From positions 58,864 through 78,863 of the forward strand of contig NW_014040504.1 of NCBI RefSeq assembly GCF_001186125.1: a stretch of 20,000 nt of DNA. Direction: 5' to 3'. Made by a program: the position numbers and the translations under genes. Origin of the DNA: Sphaeroforma arctica JP610. Its lineage: Eukaryota; Opisthokonta; Ichthyosporea; Ichthyophonida. A model generated the notes under the pieces. It saw only the letters and a program-made list of their open reading frames with translations. It ran no database searches and was not told the DNA's origin. Each line of letters opens with the position of its first letter. Within the stretch, counting starts at the first letter, position 1. Of this stretch, positions 18,901 through 20,000 are shown one piece after another.

Positions 18901-19551
18901 TTGTAGATTGCACTTCATGGCATGGATCTATTAACGCACCCTATGTCACAAAGTTTCTGAGGTTTAGGCCTGAGTAAGACCCCCTCAGCACAACATCAAC
19001 AATATGTTAGAAATAGGAATCTGAAAAGCAATATAGCACGTGTTGCTGCACGTTCTGGTGCTGCTAAGGGATTTCGTGCATCACCCACCTTCATTGCAGT
19101 GAGGATGAGCGCTATGCCCCCCTCTAACTCCACAATCTGGCGGTTCTCCTCCACCAACCAGGTGATATTCTGTATAAACATAAACGCCGACGCCTGCGGC
19201 CATCGAGAATGAACGGAGCGATAAGTCAGTACGGCAACATCGATCGGAGTACAGCTTTCAACTGAATACAACAGCCCACACCAAAGGATTACCAAAACTA
19301 CGCTGTCTCCAAATCATAGCACATTGCAGTCCGGAATCGGATATCCGGGTGCGGGGTATGGGTACAAGGACAGGAGTAGGGCGAATAAAGACCAACGCTG
19401 TGTTCAGGTATACATATAACACACGCATCAAACCCTCACCTGCAAACTGGTATTCTCAGCAAAACGGGTCATAGACCGGCACACTAAGGGCACCACGTCC
19501 AGCTGTTGCACTATATACCTCTGGTTGTCGGCTCGGTTGAAGGTCAGAGAT
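15987..19551 (-). CDS. Armadillo-repeat protein with C-terminal CxxC tail (5' end outside window)
   Basis: Eight exons on the minus strand: 19551-19440, 19169-19089, 18822-18667, 17999-17877, 17704-17527, 17026-16917, 16443-16386, 16138-15987 (stop TAG at 15989-15987). Each intron is GT-AG (donors GTGAGG, GTGGGT, GTGTGT, GTACGT, GTATGA, GTAAGT, GTAAGA) and all phases agree, giving 322 visible residues. Residues about 1-200 form armadillo repeats: QNITWLVEENRQIVELEGG, QKWGCGALQNLACN, QNYGLGVMRNLSF, VQSSACSFIFNVI, each followed by G(A/G/V)....L..M. Such repeats make a superhelical protein-binding surface. The tail has PYSLLELAARQLARER (about 232-247), FLPSVFKMVESAKECPVC (CPVC at 271-274, made across a splice join) and ACLLDFD. 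It resembles, from memory, the tail of LRR proteins like LRRC58. Reading through the 17527 donor would stop at 17489 and give a form without the tail. Partner and role are unknown. Exons upstream of 19551 lie beyond the window or were not found. Confidence 0.8.
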
Positions 19552-20000
19552 CTGCAGAGCATTCGTGTGATTTAATTTGCATGTGTTCAAGACGTATGAC
19601 CAGGACTATAGGTTTGTCTGCGGACACATAAATGGTTGGTGTATATATATCAGGATACAGAGTTGTACTTTCAAATCTCTTCAACACGAGTACACGCGGG
19701 AGGCGATCTAACCATACTGCCTTGTGGCGTACTTAACATCACAAATATTAATATCAGCATAGAGAGAGGCGGCTGACGTTACAGTTGAACATTCATCCAG
19801 ATGTTTATGTACAGATGACATAGACAAAATAATAGAAGTCTGTAAAACCGATTTACAAACACAATACCTAATCGGTATATATAAAAATATGGGTAGATAT
19901 TGGATGTTCATATACGTATCGTATTGGTAAATCTGTATATATGCACACAAATGCACAGGGGCACACGAATACAGGCACCCACACAAACACGCACTCAAAC
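19552..20000 (-). other. Probable intron of the armadillo gene
   Basis: Upstream of the acceptor TGCTCTGCAG at 19552 no armadillo-like coding is seen to the window edge. The right end has CA/TG-rich simple sequence (about 19940-20000). The preceding exon should end two bases into a codon, since the 19551 exon starts with a codon's third base. Confidence 0.45.

Noticed and set aside
19708-19998. Minus-strand frame of 96 codons, Cys/Tyr-rich, at the right edge
   Set aside because: It shows no armadillo pattern and lies in CA/TG-rich simple sequence, best taken as intron.
1-20000. tRNA, rRNA and CRISPR signals
   Set aside because: No B-box-like GGTTCGAATCC with a matching cloverleaf, no rRNA-like blocks, and no repeat-spacer pattern were found.

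Overview
The window looks like nuclear DNA of a eukaryote. It holds one clear multi-exon gene with GT-AG introns, a dense nest of decayed LTR retrotransposons, a palindromic MITE-like element, and long stretches without coding signal. There are no operons, ribosome binding sites, tRNAs or CRISPR arrays. A transposon-rich unicellular eukaryote (for example an ichthyosporean or another protist) would fit, but that is only a guess; the sequence does not fix the taxon.

Layout. At 1-350 there is an AT-rich edge and an unidentified, interrupted plus-strand coding frame. About 455-7560 is the fossil of a Gypsy-type (Ty3-like) LTR retrotransposon on the minus strand. In its reading direction it shows a 5' LTR piece, leader, gag-like regions, an aspartic protease (DTG), reverse transcriptase (YIDD), RNase H, an additional DxFAS/NPPW segment and a split integrase. 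It is badly broken and has been hit by other elements. These are a solo LTR of its own family (2600-3077), a same-family LTR in the gag region (about 6445-6837), a solo LTR of another family (849-1672, with an exact CCAG target duplication) and a 156-bp palindromic element (481-636). From 7560 to 9590 lies a pyrimidine-rich block with a 19-bp tandem array and gag-like scraps, followed by another solo LTR (9590-10075). A remnant of a further LTR lies at 11545-11835. All copies of the main LTR family share TGTTAGAG-type edges and, where preserved, a spaced array of the near-palindrome ACTCTCGGGAGT.

From 10100 to 10960 a small possible plus-strand transcription unit (TATA-like box, 148-codon ORF, AATAAA) is seen; it is unidentified and uncertain. 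From 11850 to about 15900 I find no convincing gene, only a 52-bp-spaced direct repeat.

From 19551 down to 15987 (minus strand) is the host gene: eight exons whose splice phases agree. They encode armadillo repeats followed by a C-terminal tail with SLLELAARQLA and a CPVC motif. The tail resembles the C-terminal module of some leucine-rich-repeat proteins such as LRRC58. The 5' end of this gene lies outside the window. The joining of ARM repeats to this tail is the most interesting host feature here. On the element side, the extra domain between RNase H and integrase, and the modular LTR arrays, deserve a second look.
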